Shown here: positions 10,588 to 22,300 of the stretch, one piece after another
Position numbering within the stretch: the first letter of the stretch is position 1
Layout of the letters: every line of letters starts with the position of its first letter
Source of the DNA: Nemopilema nomurai
Lineage: Eukaryota > Cnidaria > Scyphozoa > Rhizostomeae > Rhizostomatidae
Assembly: GCA_003864495.1 (NCBI GenBank)
Contig: ML133444.1
Location: forward strand, 1 to 64,000
DNA: 64,000 nt
Direction: 5' to 3'
The notes under the pieces: model-generated
Told to the model about the DNA's origin: nothing
Database searches by the model: none
The model's input: the letters and a program-made list of their open reading frames with translations, nothing else
Program-made: the position numbers and the translations under genes

Positions 10588-12345
10588 GTCGTAACTACTT
10601 TGGCGTGGAGAGAACCCCTTTTATCCAAGTTACGCATGATATATCTAATCTCCGATTCGGGTTACATGTTATCAGATCATAGAATGCATTCAAGCTTCCA
10701 AGAAAGGTGGGGCTAAGAACTTGATAATTGAGATATAGAAAGAAATCACCGAAAGTCTGCGGTAGATATTCTTCTTCAAGCTGGATTGCCTTTGAGCCTC
10801 GTAGAAATGGCAACACATGGGATATAAATTAGAGCAATGGCTTGTTATATATTACCACGACTGCAAGGTGAATAAGTACGACTTGGTGTACCATAGTTCC
10901 CGTCCATTGAACCATTCGAAGGCAGGAGCTCTTAATTAGAATATATAAGCCTATTTGCCTTTCTTGTGCAGGACTGATTTATTTCTAAACCCCATAATAT
11001 CTCATGACGTAAATTCATTGTTTTACAAAATATCTTTTCAACGCTACCAATTACCTCAGTAAAATAGAGGCCAGTTGCCATGAAGATCAAACCAATCTGA
11101 TTAATTCAAATTATTAATATGATCAGCAGGACTGTCTTAATTCTAAATTTCTTGATGTAGGAAATTGTACATTTTCAAGTTTGTAAATAAATAGGGATAA
11201 TTTTAATTATTTATATTGATTAAGTAACATTCTCTTGGAAATGTCAACATACATCACGTTGTACTCTTCATAATTTCAGTATTCTTTTTGCAAGTCTGTT
11301 ATCTGGGTTGTCGGTAATTTGTTCTAGTTCTCCACAACAATAACTTCTCACAGAAATGAACTCACAGAAGTTATCCGTTTATGATACTTCGCTATAATAG
11401 ACTGCTCCACTCTCGCTAGTTTTTTACTTGATATCTTCCGTCTGTTTATATACTTTTGTATATAAATTTCTGGCTAAGAATTGCTGATTAATAATGACTT
11501 ATTTTGCATAATATTACGAAATGACCAAATATACCCCTTAGAGAATGTTCGCGATAAACCCTCTAAGTTTCTAGAAAGTTGTAAACAAAAACGAAAGCAA
11601 AATTGGGCTTTCTACGATATTATGATCAGCAACTACAATTGATAAGCAAGCATACTGGCACTCAAGATAATTATGTATTTCATACGCAATGTCTAGAAAG
11701 TTCTAGCTGTTACTAGATTCTCGGCGACAGGGTATTCTCCTTTTGTGGTTATTATACAGGTTTGAAAGACCTCTTAAGATTTTGTAGTTGCTCTGATTTT
11801 TGCAAAATAGCCTGTGAAATGTACTGCTTCAATGCCATCTATCAGAGCGTACAGGCCGATATTGCTCCGCGGTTATTTTTGCTCTGTTGTCATTTACAAA
11901 AGAGCTGCTTGTTAAAATTCTCCAAAGATTCTACAGAACGAAATCTCTAGTTTAATGTCTTGTTAGTGATGTACGAGTACTGCGGACTGTTTTCAGAGCC
12001 ACGAGTAAATTGATTAACGAACTGACTTTGTCCCTGAACAAAAAACAAACATTAGCTTTGAGTTTACTAACAGGCTTATCCAGCAGGAAAATCTATTGTT
12101 TTACATAATGAATCAAGTTAATTGTTCATTGAATGGATTTTTTCGAAAAACAAAGGTGTTAAAAAACAAGCAATATTAGATTCAAGGCAATCACCCAATC
12201 ACCGCCTTTCTTTTTATAGACAGCAATGGAATAGATAGGAGTGTTGAATGAATAGGTTTTTCCTTCTGTGAGCAATGCTGTAGGTTCTGGTCTCTCGCGG
12301 TCCCGCTTGGTCCAACGCTAACGATGACGGTGACATAAAGGCTGT
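10588..12345. other. Intergenic region, nothing recognised
   Basis: This AT-rich stretch between the MITE and the convergent transporter has only short chance open frames. No tandem array or RNA gene is apparent. Confidence 0.55.
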
Positions 12346-13710
12346 CTAATTTAGATGCTTGTTCTTTGTCTCTACAACAACTGTCACTGCCATTACAAGA
12401 GCCACGGCAGTCAAACCATGCAACATGCCAAATGACAATGGAATGCTGGAATGGAACACGTAAACGGCTATGAAACTGCCCAAATAGAAGACCAATTTGG
12501 CCACAGGCTTCTGAAATCCCACACCAAACGCCCTTACTCGAGTTGGAATTAGCTCTGCTCTGTAGACATAGACAACAATGTTAAGACTGCAAAATGACAA
12601 CGAAAAGAGTATCGTCGCAATGACGAGATTCCATCCACGGATTTTCCAATAGAAGGGTACAAGGCAGCCTCCAGCGTACAAAAACAAAATGATAAATGCC
12701 ACTCTTCTCGGGCATTTCTTTAAGAGCCAAAATGTCGGGAAAGCAGAGAAAAGAACCGCTATAACCATTGCCCCACGATACTTATAAACAAGACCCTCAG
12801 AACACTTTTCGCATTGTGAAATTTCAGAATTCTCCCCAAACTGCATCGATCCGAATCGCATTGTGCCAGCCAGCGAATTAGAATAAAACTGCAAGAATGA
12901 GGCAAGTGCTATTCTCTTCATGACTCCGAAACCCGACAGCTCTTTTTCGTCGCCTTCTTTCATCGAGTCGTTACCTTCTTCTGTGGTATCTGCAGAGTCA
13001 TTTGAAGAGACTGACTCATACCCTGCACTGCAAGTAATTCGGCTACTTCTGGAAATCTTCTGCAAAATTTTCAACGCTTCATCTTCTCTTCCAGCAGATG
13101 CCAAAAACCTTGGTGATTCAGGCAAGAAAAAAACAGCAAATGCACCCAGTGCAATGGGTATCGTCTCCGCCAAAATGCCAAACCATCGCCATGTTAAATT
13201 CTCGAGGGAGACCATGCTAACGAGAATGCTGTACCCAGCTCCTGCACAAAATGCTAGTTCAAACAAAGACATATATTTACGCTTTGAAATTGGTAAAAAT
13301 TCCATGATATAAGTAAACGAGACCATAATACTGGAAGAAACCAAGCCAATCATCCCTCGAATCAGAGCCAAATAAAACACGCTCGAGGACAGCGCGTAGA
13401 GTAATGTCAAATAGGAATTGAACGTAAAGGCCAAGAGCATAACTCTGCGCCTGCCATATCTGTCCGATAATTTACCCAATATAATCGACCCTGCTATGTT
13501 GGTTGCTGCATCGGGTAGCACGAGCCATGCCGCATCCATGTATTTCATTCGCCACTGGCATCGTAGATATGGCTCGATGATTGCCAAAAATCCCGATGTT
13601 GAGGCATATGAAAACGGTCGTAAGGCTATGATGAAAAATGCGATTAAATGGAACTTTCTGAAGCCGATTTCTTCCAACATTCGATCAACGTTTAGATTCT
13701 CGTGTGCCAT
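12346..13710 (-). CDS. SVOP/SV2-like major facilitator transporter, intronless
   Basis: A single exon encodes 454 residues from ATG at 13710 (MAHENLNVDRMLEEIGFRKF) to TAG at 12346-12348. Family hallmarks are the N-terminal EEIGF.KFH segment before TM1, the loop 2-3 motif GKLSDRYGRRRVML, and PESPRFLAS after TM6. A charged cytoplasmic loop (Asp/Glu/Ser-rich, around residues 230-270) lies between the two six-helix halves. MFS proteins of this group (SVOP, SV2, organic cation/anion carriers) move small organic solutes across membranes; the substrate here is unknown. An upstream in-frame start would add 29 residues, but the internal Met gives the usual family N-terminus. The absence of introns differs from its neighbours and could mean an old retrocopy, though the frame is intact and apparently constrained. 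Confidence 0.85.
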   Translation of the reverse strand: MAHENLNVDRMLEEIGFRKFHLIAFFIIALRPFSYASTSGFLAIIEPYLRCQWRMKYMDAAWLVLPDAATNIAGSIILGKLSDRYGRRRVMLLAFTFNSYLTLLYALSSSVFYLALIRGMIGLVSSSIMVSFTYIMEFLPISKRKYMSLFELAFCAGAGYSILVSMVSLENLTWRWFGILAETIPIALGAFAVFFLPESPRFLASAGREDEALKILQKISRSSRITCSAGYESVSSNDSADTTEEGNDSMKEGDEKELSGFGVMKRIALASFLQFYSNSLAGTMRFGSMQFGENSEISQCEKCSEGLVYKYRGAMVIAVLFSAFPTFWLLKKCPRRVAFIILFLYAGGCLVPFYWKIRGWNLVIATILFSLSFCSLNIVVYVYRAELIPTRVRAFGVGFQKPVAKLVFYLGSFIAVYVFHSSIPLSFGMLHGLTAVALVMAVTVVVETKNKHLN

Positions 13711-14031
13711 TCTTCTGTCTAACGGAATGGTGATTGTTGCGCTAAGGATGACTAGGATGCCCTTTTGACTGAAGTGAAATGCCTGTTGCGTAGCCAAAGG
13801 TATTCATTGGATTTCAAGACCCTTAAAACAATGGATAATTTATGGCAAAGATTTGGCTCGGTAAGCTTATCATTCAAAGATTTGGTTCGGTAAGTCTATA
13901 CAATGCATATGCATCAATGGTTGCACGTTATCAATTCCTGAGGCCCATTGATCTTTCTCTCAAATGATTCTAATTTGCAACTTCTTGTAAAAAGCCACAT
14001 CTCGTATCTTTGTTTTGTTTATAGAAGAGTG

Positions 14032-14189
14032 TGAACAAGTGCTTTGTGGTACAAAACTTCACAATTGCTAGAAAAAGCGGAACTATTTTTCGCATACTTA
14101 AAAGTACTTTTTTCGTCCGACACTCCTCAGAGTATGCAAACGTCGGAAGATAACCAAAAACTGACCGAATAAATAGCCAGATGCGGATC
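14032..14189 (+). repeat. Dispersed ~160-bp repeat, copy B
   Basis: The segment runs from gaacaagtgctttgtggt to agccagatgcggat and is nearly identical to 8864-9019 over its whole length. It lies between the transporter and the retroelement fragment, in the same orientation as copy A. Confidence 0.75.
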
Positions 14190-14264
14190 GAAAACACTAG
14201 AGGGTGTTAAGCAGAGCGCGTGATTTGATGTAATTGACCAATCTGCGTTACTTAACACCTCACT

Positions 14265-15077
14265 TTAGAAGAGCCCAAGGGAAAAGACGAACTCTTTCTG
14301 TCTACAAAGAATGGGATTTTCCATTGAAATATAGACAGACTCCAAAACACCTAGGTGAAAGGACGACCTAGCTTGCCCAATTATACGAAAATTGTCGTCA
14401 CTGTATGTTTTGGTGCAATCTGGATTCTCTAAAAGATGTTGTCCTATAGCCGAATCGCAATTAATTTGGGCATTGCGTCTTTTACAATTTCGACGCGGCT
14501 GCTCTCTTTCTGCAGACGTTTTGGTCCTTATGCTCGTGGGAACATGCTGCTTTATTCTATCCTCCAATCTTTGAGTAGTGCGTCCTACATACCGAGCTTC
14601 ACATCGGCAACAAAATTCATAAACGACTAAACTTTTTTTGTGGGCAGGAACGCAATCCTTTTGGGTGGAGGGAAACATGTTCTTAGCACTGTAGACCACA
14701 CGAGGTTTCACAGCTGAATAGCAGAAATTGATGGCTTTTTTGATCTGATTTTCAAATTTTAGCGAAACATCACCAATCCAAGGTAATTTGAGATAAACAG
14801 GGCACTTTTCAGGTCCAAAATGCTTGTCAGAGATGAAACTGGCAATTTTTTGTTTGAAACACTTCGAGATGATATCGTCGGGGTGGCCATTTTCAATAAG
14901 GATACGTTTTATTGTATCAAGTTCGGAAGTGAGCTTAGTTTTGGAGCAAATCATTAGCGCCCTGTGAACTAAGGTTTTGATGAGACCAATTTTCCTTTCT
15001 TTAGGGCTAAAGGAATTCCAGCGAATATATTGACCAGTAAATGTTGGTTTCCTATAGACACTGGTGAAAAAAGAGTG
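14265..15077 (-). pseudogene. 5'-truncated Penelope-like retroelement (RT end plus GIY-YIG)
   Basis: The minus-strand frame is open from 15077 (just after a TAA at 15078-15080) to a stop at 14265. It starts with the C-terminal part of a reverse transcriptase (SFFTSVYRKPTFTGQYIRW, then LIKTLVHRALMICS). It ends with a GIY-YIG-type endonuclease (LVVYEFCCRCEARYVG, RTTQRLEDRIKQH). This order, RT thumb followed by GIY-YIG, is the Penelope-like layout. The RT palm with its catalytic aspartates is missing, so the copy cannot move by itself. Truncation at the 5' end is typical of target-primed insertion. The frame is otherwise intact, suggesting a fairly young insertion. Confidence 0.85.
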
Positions 15078-15671
15078 TTATAGAAGAGTGGTCTCGAAAA
15101 TCAAGGACTGCTTTTCTTTTAGAAATGTTAAACATACCCTTCCCTAGTTAGGGTATATAATAATCTGCTTAAGCCTCATTTCTTCTCTCCTTCTCTATTA
15201 CAGCCATTCGAAGGTTCAAAGCGTGCTTTCAACTTAGCATATGCAGTTCTATTTTCCTCCATTCAACCAATGCTGCCATAAATCATTGTGTGCTTATTAC
15301 GGACTTCACCCCTCGTACACCTTTTGTGGAAATTCTTTTGTTTAATCTGAAAATGCCCAGAAATCCTATTGTTTTAGGAAAAAATCTCGCTCGCTAAATT
15401 CTAAGGGAATTTCCTTAGAATGTGGTCTATAACAGACATACCTTTTTTGTTTGTATCAGATATTTTGTCTCAAATATTTCAACTCTGGTGCAAGTCAACA
15501 GAGCTTAATTAAAAAGTGGATACTTAAAGATTCATGGTGATACGATACTTGCGTTAGGAAAGACTAGGATGGTCTTTAAACTCATTTGTTTGTTTTGCAA
15601 TGCGGTTTGCAGGTCATAATTGACTGCTCTTGCAAATTACCCACAAAGCATTGAGAGCAATTTCAACAGTG

Positions 15672-15744
15672 CACAGGTCTCTGCGGAAAGGGACTCCACA
15701 GGTCTCTGCGGAAAGGGACTCCACAGGTCTCTGCGGAAGGGGAC
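15672..15744. repeat. 25-bp tandem repeat, three copies
   Basis: Units start at 15672, 15697 and 15722. Each carries cacaggtctctgcggaaagg. The third differs by one or two bases. Confidence 0.85.
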
Positions 15745-18374
15745 AAGTCACAGGTACAGAGGAGCAAAACTAAAGTGTAGCAGGAGCAAAATTTATTAAG
15801 AAAACTGCAATAATGAATGGCAGCTATCAATTCTCAAACTCAGTTCGACAGTCGAGACCTCGGCTGGGTCGTGTGTAGCTCGCCATTTAGTGTGTTGTCC
15901 AATCGCTGTTTGTGAACTTCCAAGAATGTCGAATACAAAGGGGTGACAGTGATTGGCTTGAAGCAAGAAAGATTGGGTCTATTGTTAATTTGTACATGAT
16001 TTCGAAATGTTTAGCCAGAAAAGCAAGGGTAACAAAAGAGAAGAGGTATAGACCAAAACGGTGATTCCTGGAAGTTCATAAAGACGGCAGAATAAGGCGA
16101 GGGTGACAAATGGCAAGGGTATTTCCTAGATAGGACGTGAAGGCAGTTTCGCTCAGAAAAGATAGTAGGAGTGATAGTTCCTGTAACAGAAATTAGCAAC
16201 AAGAAAGATTATTGCGAAGAGTCTTGTTGTTTTACAGAAAGGCGATTAACACCATCAATACCTGAGCAAAACTTTGTGTCTCCTGCCTCAGGCACGCGAA
16301 AGCCATTTTGACACCACTTTTGTATAAAGAACTTTTCTTCAGAGATACAGTGTCACGAAATGCAAATTTATGTTTGTGAATATGAGAACCATTTGACTAA
16401 GAACTAATGCTGAAAGCTCGTTTGATAAATTTGAAGTAGATCTGCACCTCTTTCAACTCCAGTTCTGTAAATATTTTTTTAGCTACTGCTTATGGTTATG
16501 TGGACAACATGGCTGTTCCTAGAATATTTTTGAAGACAATTCAGTGAACTAGGCGTGCACTCCGTGAACTTATGATTTTGTGTGCCACTCATATTATACG
16601 GCCAGGAATAAAGATGTTATTACTAAACGATTAGACAGAGTTAGGCACAAGTCACAAGGCCAATCCATTACCTCAAAATTCTAATGCATCTATCATGTCA
16701 CCAAACCCACTATTTTTATCTTCTTTATCGTGATAACTTACCCCTCATTTTTTGGTAAAAGTAAAAAGTAATTTCGAGCACTTAACTTCTTTGAGCTCGA
16801 GATCGGTGAAAATTTTTGTCATGCTCACGCCATTTTCAAAATCACAAGAAAACTTCGATGGAAGATATAAACTTAAACAATTTTCTGTTGTTGGAAAAGG
16901 TACTCCACAAAGACTAGCAGCAGAGTATTGCTTTGCTTTTCTATCAATTTTGAATTTGAAATCATTTACTTTTAGTATACTCTGCTTTCTTGCTCATGCC
17001 ATTCTCAAAATCCCGCCAAAACTGTGGTGGGGAATCGTTTATGTCGCCATTCAGTTTAATAAAATGGTATTCTAATCTTCAGCACCGCTTGATTCGAACT
17101 GCAGTAGGTGGATTCGAGCCTTAGACTTCTGAACTATTATTTCCAACATAAAGTTGGTTATTATTTGTTATGAAGGCCGTTTGGTCGATATCTCAGACTC
17201 ATCTTTTCAATCAAGGGATGGAAGATATTTGCATTTTCAATTCATTTACGAGAAATTTGTAAATAATTTTCTACTTTAGGAAAAGGTACTCCGTAAAGCC
17301 AAGACGCAGAATATTACTTTGCTCCTTTTCAATTATGAAATATACTCTGTTTATTGCCTGTACATTTGTTAGCAAGGCGCCAAGAGGACCGCATGTTAAA
17401 ACTCGCAGCATACTATTGATAGAAATAATGAACTCACCTGCTGCAGTGCTTGGGATGACATCAAAACTCTCTTCATGGTTGATTTTTCCTTGTTTATTTA
17501 CCAGTTTATTTCTTGCTAAGACTTTCGAAAAGCTGCCAGCCAGCCTAGGCCAACACCTTGCACCACGCTTCCATGAGAGATATTTGAAGACGGGCAGAGA
17601 ACATTACCGTTGCTTTTGTTTTAGTAGCGCAAATTCACAAGGGGATTTCACCTGATTCTTTGATCACTATTCCCTAGATAGAATACAATTCCACTGGGAA
17701 TATTAAGGTTGTTATTTTCACGGAAACGACTCTCATGAAAGTATTGGATTGCTACTTCTGGGACTTAGTAAACGAGTGTGCAGGCCACTTGACATTTCTT
17801 CGGATTTGGACTTGTGGATATAATTGATTAGGCTATTGAGTATGAAACCCGTCCTAATAAATCTTCCCTTATATTTTCAAGGCCAACTTTGTTTCTAGTT
17901 GCCTCTTCATTGTTTCTCAAAGACCTCCACGGAGGTGTTTAATTATCACTATTAGCATTTGACAGACAATGATGGAGACGAGATGATGATGACGACACGG
18001 GAAAACAGTCTGTGTTACTGCCCTCTTTACAATGCAAAGCCGAGAAGACGTTAGCTAAACATTGACAACAACAACAAGACCGTTATGAACAAAAATCAAA
18101 CAAATTTTGTGAAGGCATTTAAATAAGAGAAATTACCACTGTGCGAAGCGTATACCAATAGTGGTATATGATACAGCCAGATCAAAGCAGAAACTGATCT
18201 AAAAGTTGTTTAATAGCCACCAGCAAAGAGTATCTCACTTTTAAAAACAGAACTTGAAAATATATAAAACGAGCTTGTTGCATGGTTTCTTTCCTAAGGG
18301 CTCTTGTGAAATAGTTTTCTTATTTCCTTCCTCTTATTTCCTAAGGGCTCTTGTATCTCCTTATAGGGTTATCC

Positions 18375-18470
18375 CCTTGCATGGTTCTCCTCTCGCAGGG
18401 TTTCCCTTTTGCTTGGTTCTCCCTATGCAGGGTTCTCCCTTTGCAGGGTTCTCCTCGTGCATAGGTCTCC
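18375..18470. repeat. Degenerate ~21-bp minisatellite
   Basis: About five imperfect units of the type cagggttctccctttg are repeated head to tail. Confidence 0.7.
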
Positions 18471-19347
18471 CCAAACTCAGATCTTCCCCCCAGCTTATAA
18501 CCAACTCAAAGCAAGTCTGATACGCAATCACCAAGGAAGCTAATTAGACGGTTCATGATAAAAATTAACAATACTTGCAAAATTTGAGAACTTCCACAAT
18601 TTAACTTATTACAAAGAAAACTTATCTGATGACAACTCAGTTTATCCGCCCAAGTCACAGTTGACGAAAATTCACTTCTCGTAGTGCATTTACAAAATTT
18701 AATGATCACTCTTCATCTTTTATAGATTTACTGGTCTACATTCGTGAACGTTGTGGTCTACATCCGTGCAGATCATTCAATTTAACCCACCCCCCATTTC
18801 TCCCCTCCCAAAAAGATATCATGTTTGACGCTACCTTTAACTTGGCAAATCGCTACTTATTATGCATTATGCAAAGTTAGCAACCATTCTGGTGTAATCA
18901 TATAATATTTATCAAGCATTATCTAATGAATGCAGCCTGTCTAATCTACTAATGATCATTCTAAAAAAGAAATAATCCCATTCCTTCATTGGAAAGCAAT
19001 GAAATTCTGAAGGCGACATCTTCAAATGCACTACTTTGTACAACGATGTCCCAGATATCTTCATTATGACGTCATCACCAAAATAAATTTAATGCGACTT
19101 TCAGTTACTGAAGATATCTTTCTTATATCACAAACACGAAACACTGTCATTAGCTTCTGTGTCGCTGATTTCTTAAGGGTAGACCGTGAGTGTGGTGGTG
19201 CCTACCATCTACCTCTAAGACGCTAGCTTGCTATTAGAAATTGCTGAGTGGGACCTATAGGCCACAATATGCACATGTTAATAAACAATTAAACAATATT
19301 TCGATTCATATGAATTCATACTGACTGTTTAACAGTACCCCAGGTAA

Positions 19348-22300
19348 CTAGCTATCGATCTCTGATTGATTTAATATACCGAATACTGGCCTAATTCGCA
19401 TAAAAAGTTTATAAAGAATTGAGCGCAGTTCCAGCTTCATGTCGAAAGTAACCATCTCGCACATGAACGGGTAGAAAATCGGAATGTGGTGCTTGAACTG
19501 AAAGAAGAAAGCGATCAAAACATGAGAGAACTGATATTGAGAATTGAAGATTGGTTTTAGAGAGAGGTTGCAAACGAGACGGTGATGGCTCTTCAGTTCT
19601 GAGTCTACCGCTTCAAATGCAACGTTAGTACAATTGTATCTATAATGCAGCGATTAATAATGACTGAGCGGTTAACACGGGTCACTGTTCGCATATTCAA
19701 AACCTAATCACGATTAAACAAGTTAAACGAAAATGGTCTATCGTGTTAACCTGTACACAGTATGGACCATTGTAGGAACAATCAAAACCTGATCGCGATT
19801 AAACAAGTTAAACGAAAATGGTCTATCGTGTTGATCTACAGACAACATGGAGTATTGTTAGAGTAATCAAAACCTAATCACGATGAAGATAGTGTCAATG
19901 GAGCAAATGCGCCATTCTACTGTATTGTATACTTTAATGTACAGGAGAGAAGACTGTAGAAATATAAAAATGCTACTGATTTTCTCGGAATTATGTAGCC
20001 ATATACTGGTTAGCTTGCAAACAAGTATTCTGTTTACTGCAAGATTAAAGAAATCTAGATTATGACCCTTACCCGTTTGTCGTCCAACTTGAGAAGTTTT
20101 GTGAAAACTAGCAACATTAACGATGTCCACGAATCACGATGTTTTGTCGACTCTAACAATGTGTAATACGCGAGGGTTTCTTTTGCGACTCTGAAACGTA
20201 AATACAGGCATACAGTGAGCACCGGAAATAAACAAAGGAGCATAAAAGCTGCGCATTAACAAAGTGCAAGTCATGGGAACAGCTTAGGTTATATGGCCAA
20301 TTAATTTGCTGCTCTTCTTTTGAGCCCAAAATTACAAGCCCGAGAAAGGGAAGTTGAGCGTGATGCATGAATACGAGGCAAAATAATTTGATATGTGAAA
20401 ACGAGACAAGAGCCTTCTCTTGCAGCCTTATACGAAGTGTATAACATCAATTGTTGTATTCATAAACAATTTGGGAGCCATTCAATGACAAATTGTACTA
20501 GAAGGTATATTTAGAAATTCAACTTGTTTCTTAAACAAATAAAACCAATGCAAACTAATAAACAAAAACATTGCTTACATACAACAGCTACAATTAAATA
20601 TCATGGAATTGAATGAGAAGCAAGAAAACGTATTTGAGGACACAACATCGTGATAAGACATCGATAAGGCTTCAAAGCACTCAACCGTACCCGAATAGAC
20701 CTAAAGCAACCCTTCCCTTACAGGCCAAAGAAGGATCTAATTTCTACATATAACCTTCCGAACTGAGATTAAATTAGTCACAGATTGCCAAGTTTTCACA
20801 AGAATAATCGAAAAGCAGATTTATCATTCGAATCAACCAACTAGCAGATTAATCTAAAAGATTAGCAAGATTGCAGATAAATCTAAAAGATTAGCTAGAT
20901 TGCAGATTAATCTAAAAGATTAGCTAGATTGCAGATTAATCTATAAGATTAGCAAGATTGCAGATAAATCTAAAATATTAGCTAGATTGCAGATTAATCT
21001 AAAAGATTAGCTAGATTGCAGATTAATCTATAAGATTAGCAAGATTGCAGATAAATCTAAAAGATTAGCTAGATTGCCGATTAATCTATAAGATTAGCAA
21101 AATTGCAGATTAATCTAAAAGATTAGCAAGATAGTTGAAACTTGTACCAGATTTATCAGGTAGCAGATAACATTTTAGAGAATGTTGCTTACCTTAACAA
21201 TCGTGCATCTATTTCTGCGTGCGATTCACTGCGAGATTGGTCGTTGTATATCCCAAACAATATTCGATAGACGCATGCTAAACTACAAGTTTCTTGTTTC
21301 AATAAATTCGGCCTTGATTTTCCTTTGATAAAGCCTGCAACGAAAATGGAAGCAAACTGTTTCTCGAGGTATTTCTGATTGCATTGCTGATGGCGATCAA
21401 GGAAGTAAAGGTGGTGAAGATTATGGTGTCGTAAATGTTGAAGAAAGAAATGAAAATGAAAGGATGATGAAAATATTCAGAATTTTCAAAAAGCCTTTGG
21501 CTTAAGCCATGATTTGTTGGTGGTATTACCAAGAATAATGCATTCTGAAGCAGATCAAAATATCTTGAGTGCTAGGAAATATCCATTTGATGAGATTAAA
21601 CCAAATTAAGGTAATTCCCACATTTTTACAGTGGCTGGAGCTGCAAGTGATAACAGAGTTCCCACCGGCACGAAACTAAAGCGATTATTAGCGCCGCTTC
21701 TTACCCGCTTTCCATAACAGTGTTCGCTGGTCGTAGTTTTTATGAAATTGCTCGCAACTTGTGCGACTCCATGAGAATGTCGGCGAACAGAAGCAACTGG
21801 GCCGAAGTCAGCTGGGAAAACATGCCGGTGTCTATGAGTGACGTCACGTGGGCCGCTTGGGGATCCTGAAAAGTGAAATTGGGTTTGAAATTCGCGAATG
21901 GGAATAACTGATAAGAATTATTCTTGTTCGGCAGTGGTGCTTTCTAGGCAGAAAGAAAGAGGAATTTCAAAATGAAAGCGATGTCACAATGGATAAACAG
22001 AAATCGTTATACCAGAAAATCTTGTCCACGGGGAAAGGGAGGTTGCTTGAAAAGATCAATCTAGTTACGATGATTTTTATTTCAGTGGAAATGTAGGAAA
22101 GTTCTATCAAATAACTATATATATAACATAGAAAATTCGATATCAGAGGCCCCAAAGAGTTGTCAAAAAAATAAGTGATTGATTGCCTTCAAAGGGGGGA
22201 TAATCCTCAAATACCTCTCCTTGGGATTCAAACTTTTTTGCAATATAAAAAGAGCTAATTTAAGAACTTCTCCTAGCACAGAGCTTGAGTTAAACATTCG

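Larger units (their letters stand above)
15081..19347. other. Gene-poor intergenic region with small satellites
   Basis: No exon with domain similarity was found on either strand. It holds a 25-bp tandem repeat at 15672, a degenerate repeat of about 21 bp at 18375, and two diverged copies of a ggtactcc-containing segment near 16896 and 17280. The 3' UTR of the ARFGEF gene must begin at its right edge (minus strand). Confidence 0.6.

Noticed and set aside
20844..21132. CRISPR array from regularly spaced 29-bp units
   Set aside because: Units are contiguous without unique spacers, in an intron of an animal gene; it is a satellite.
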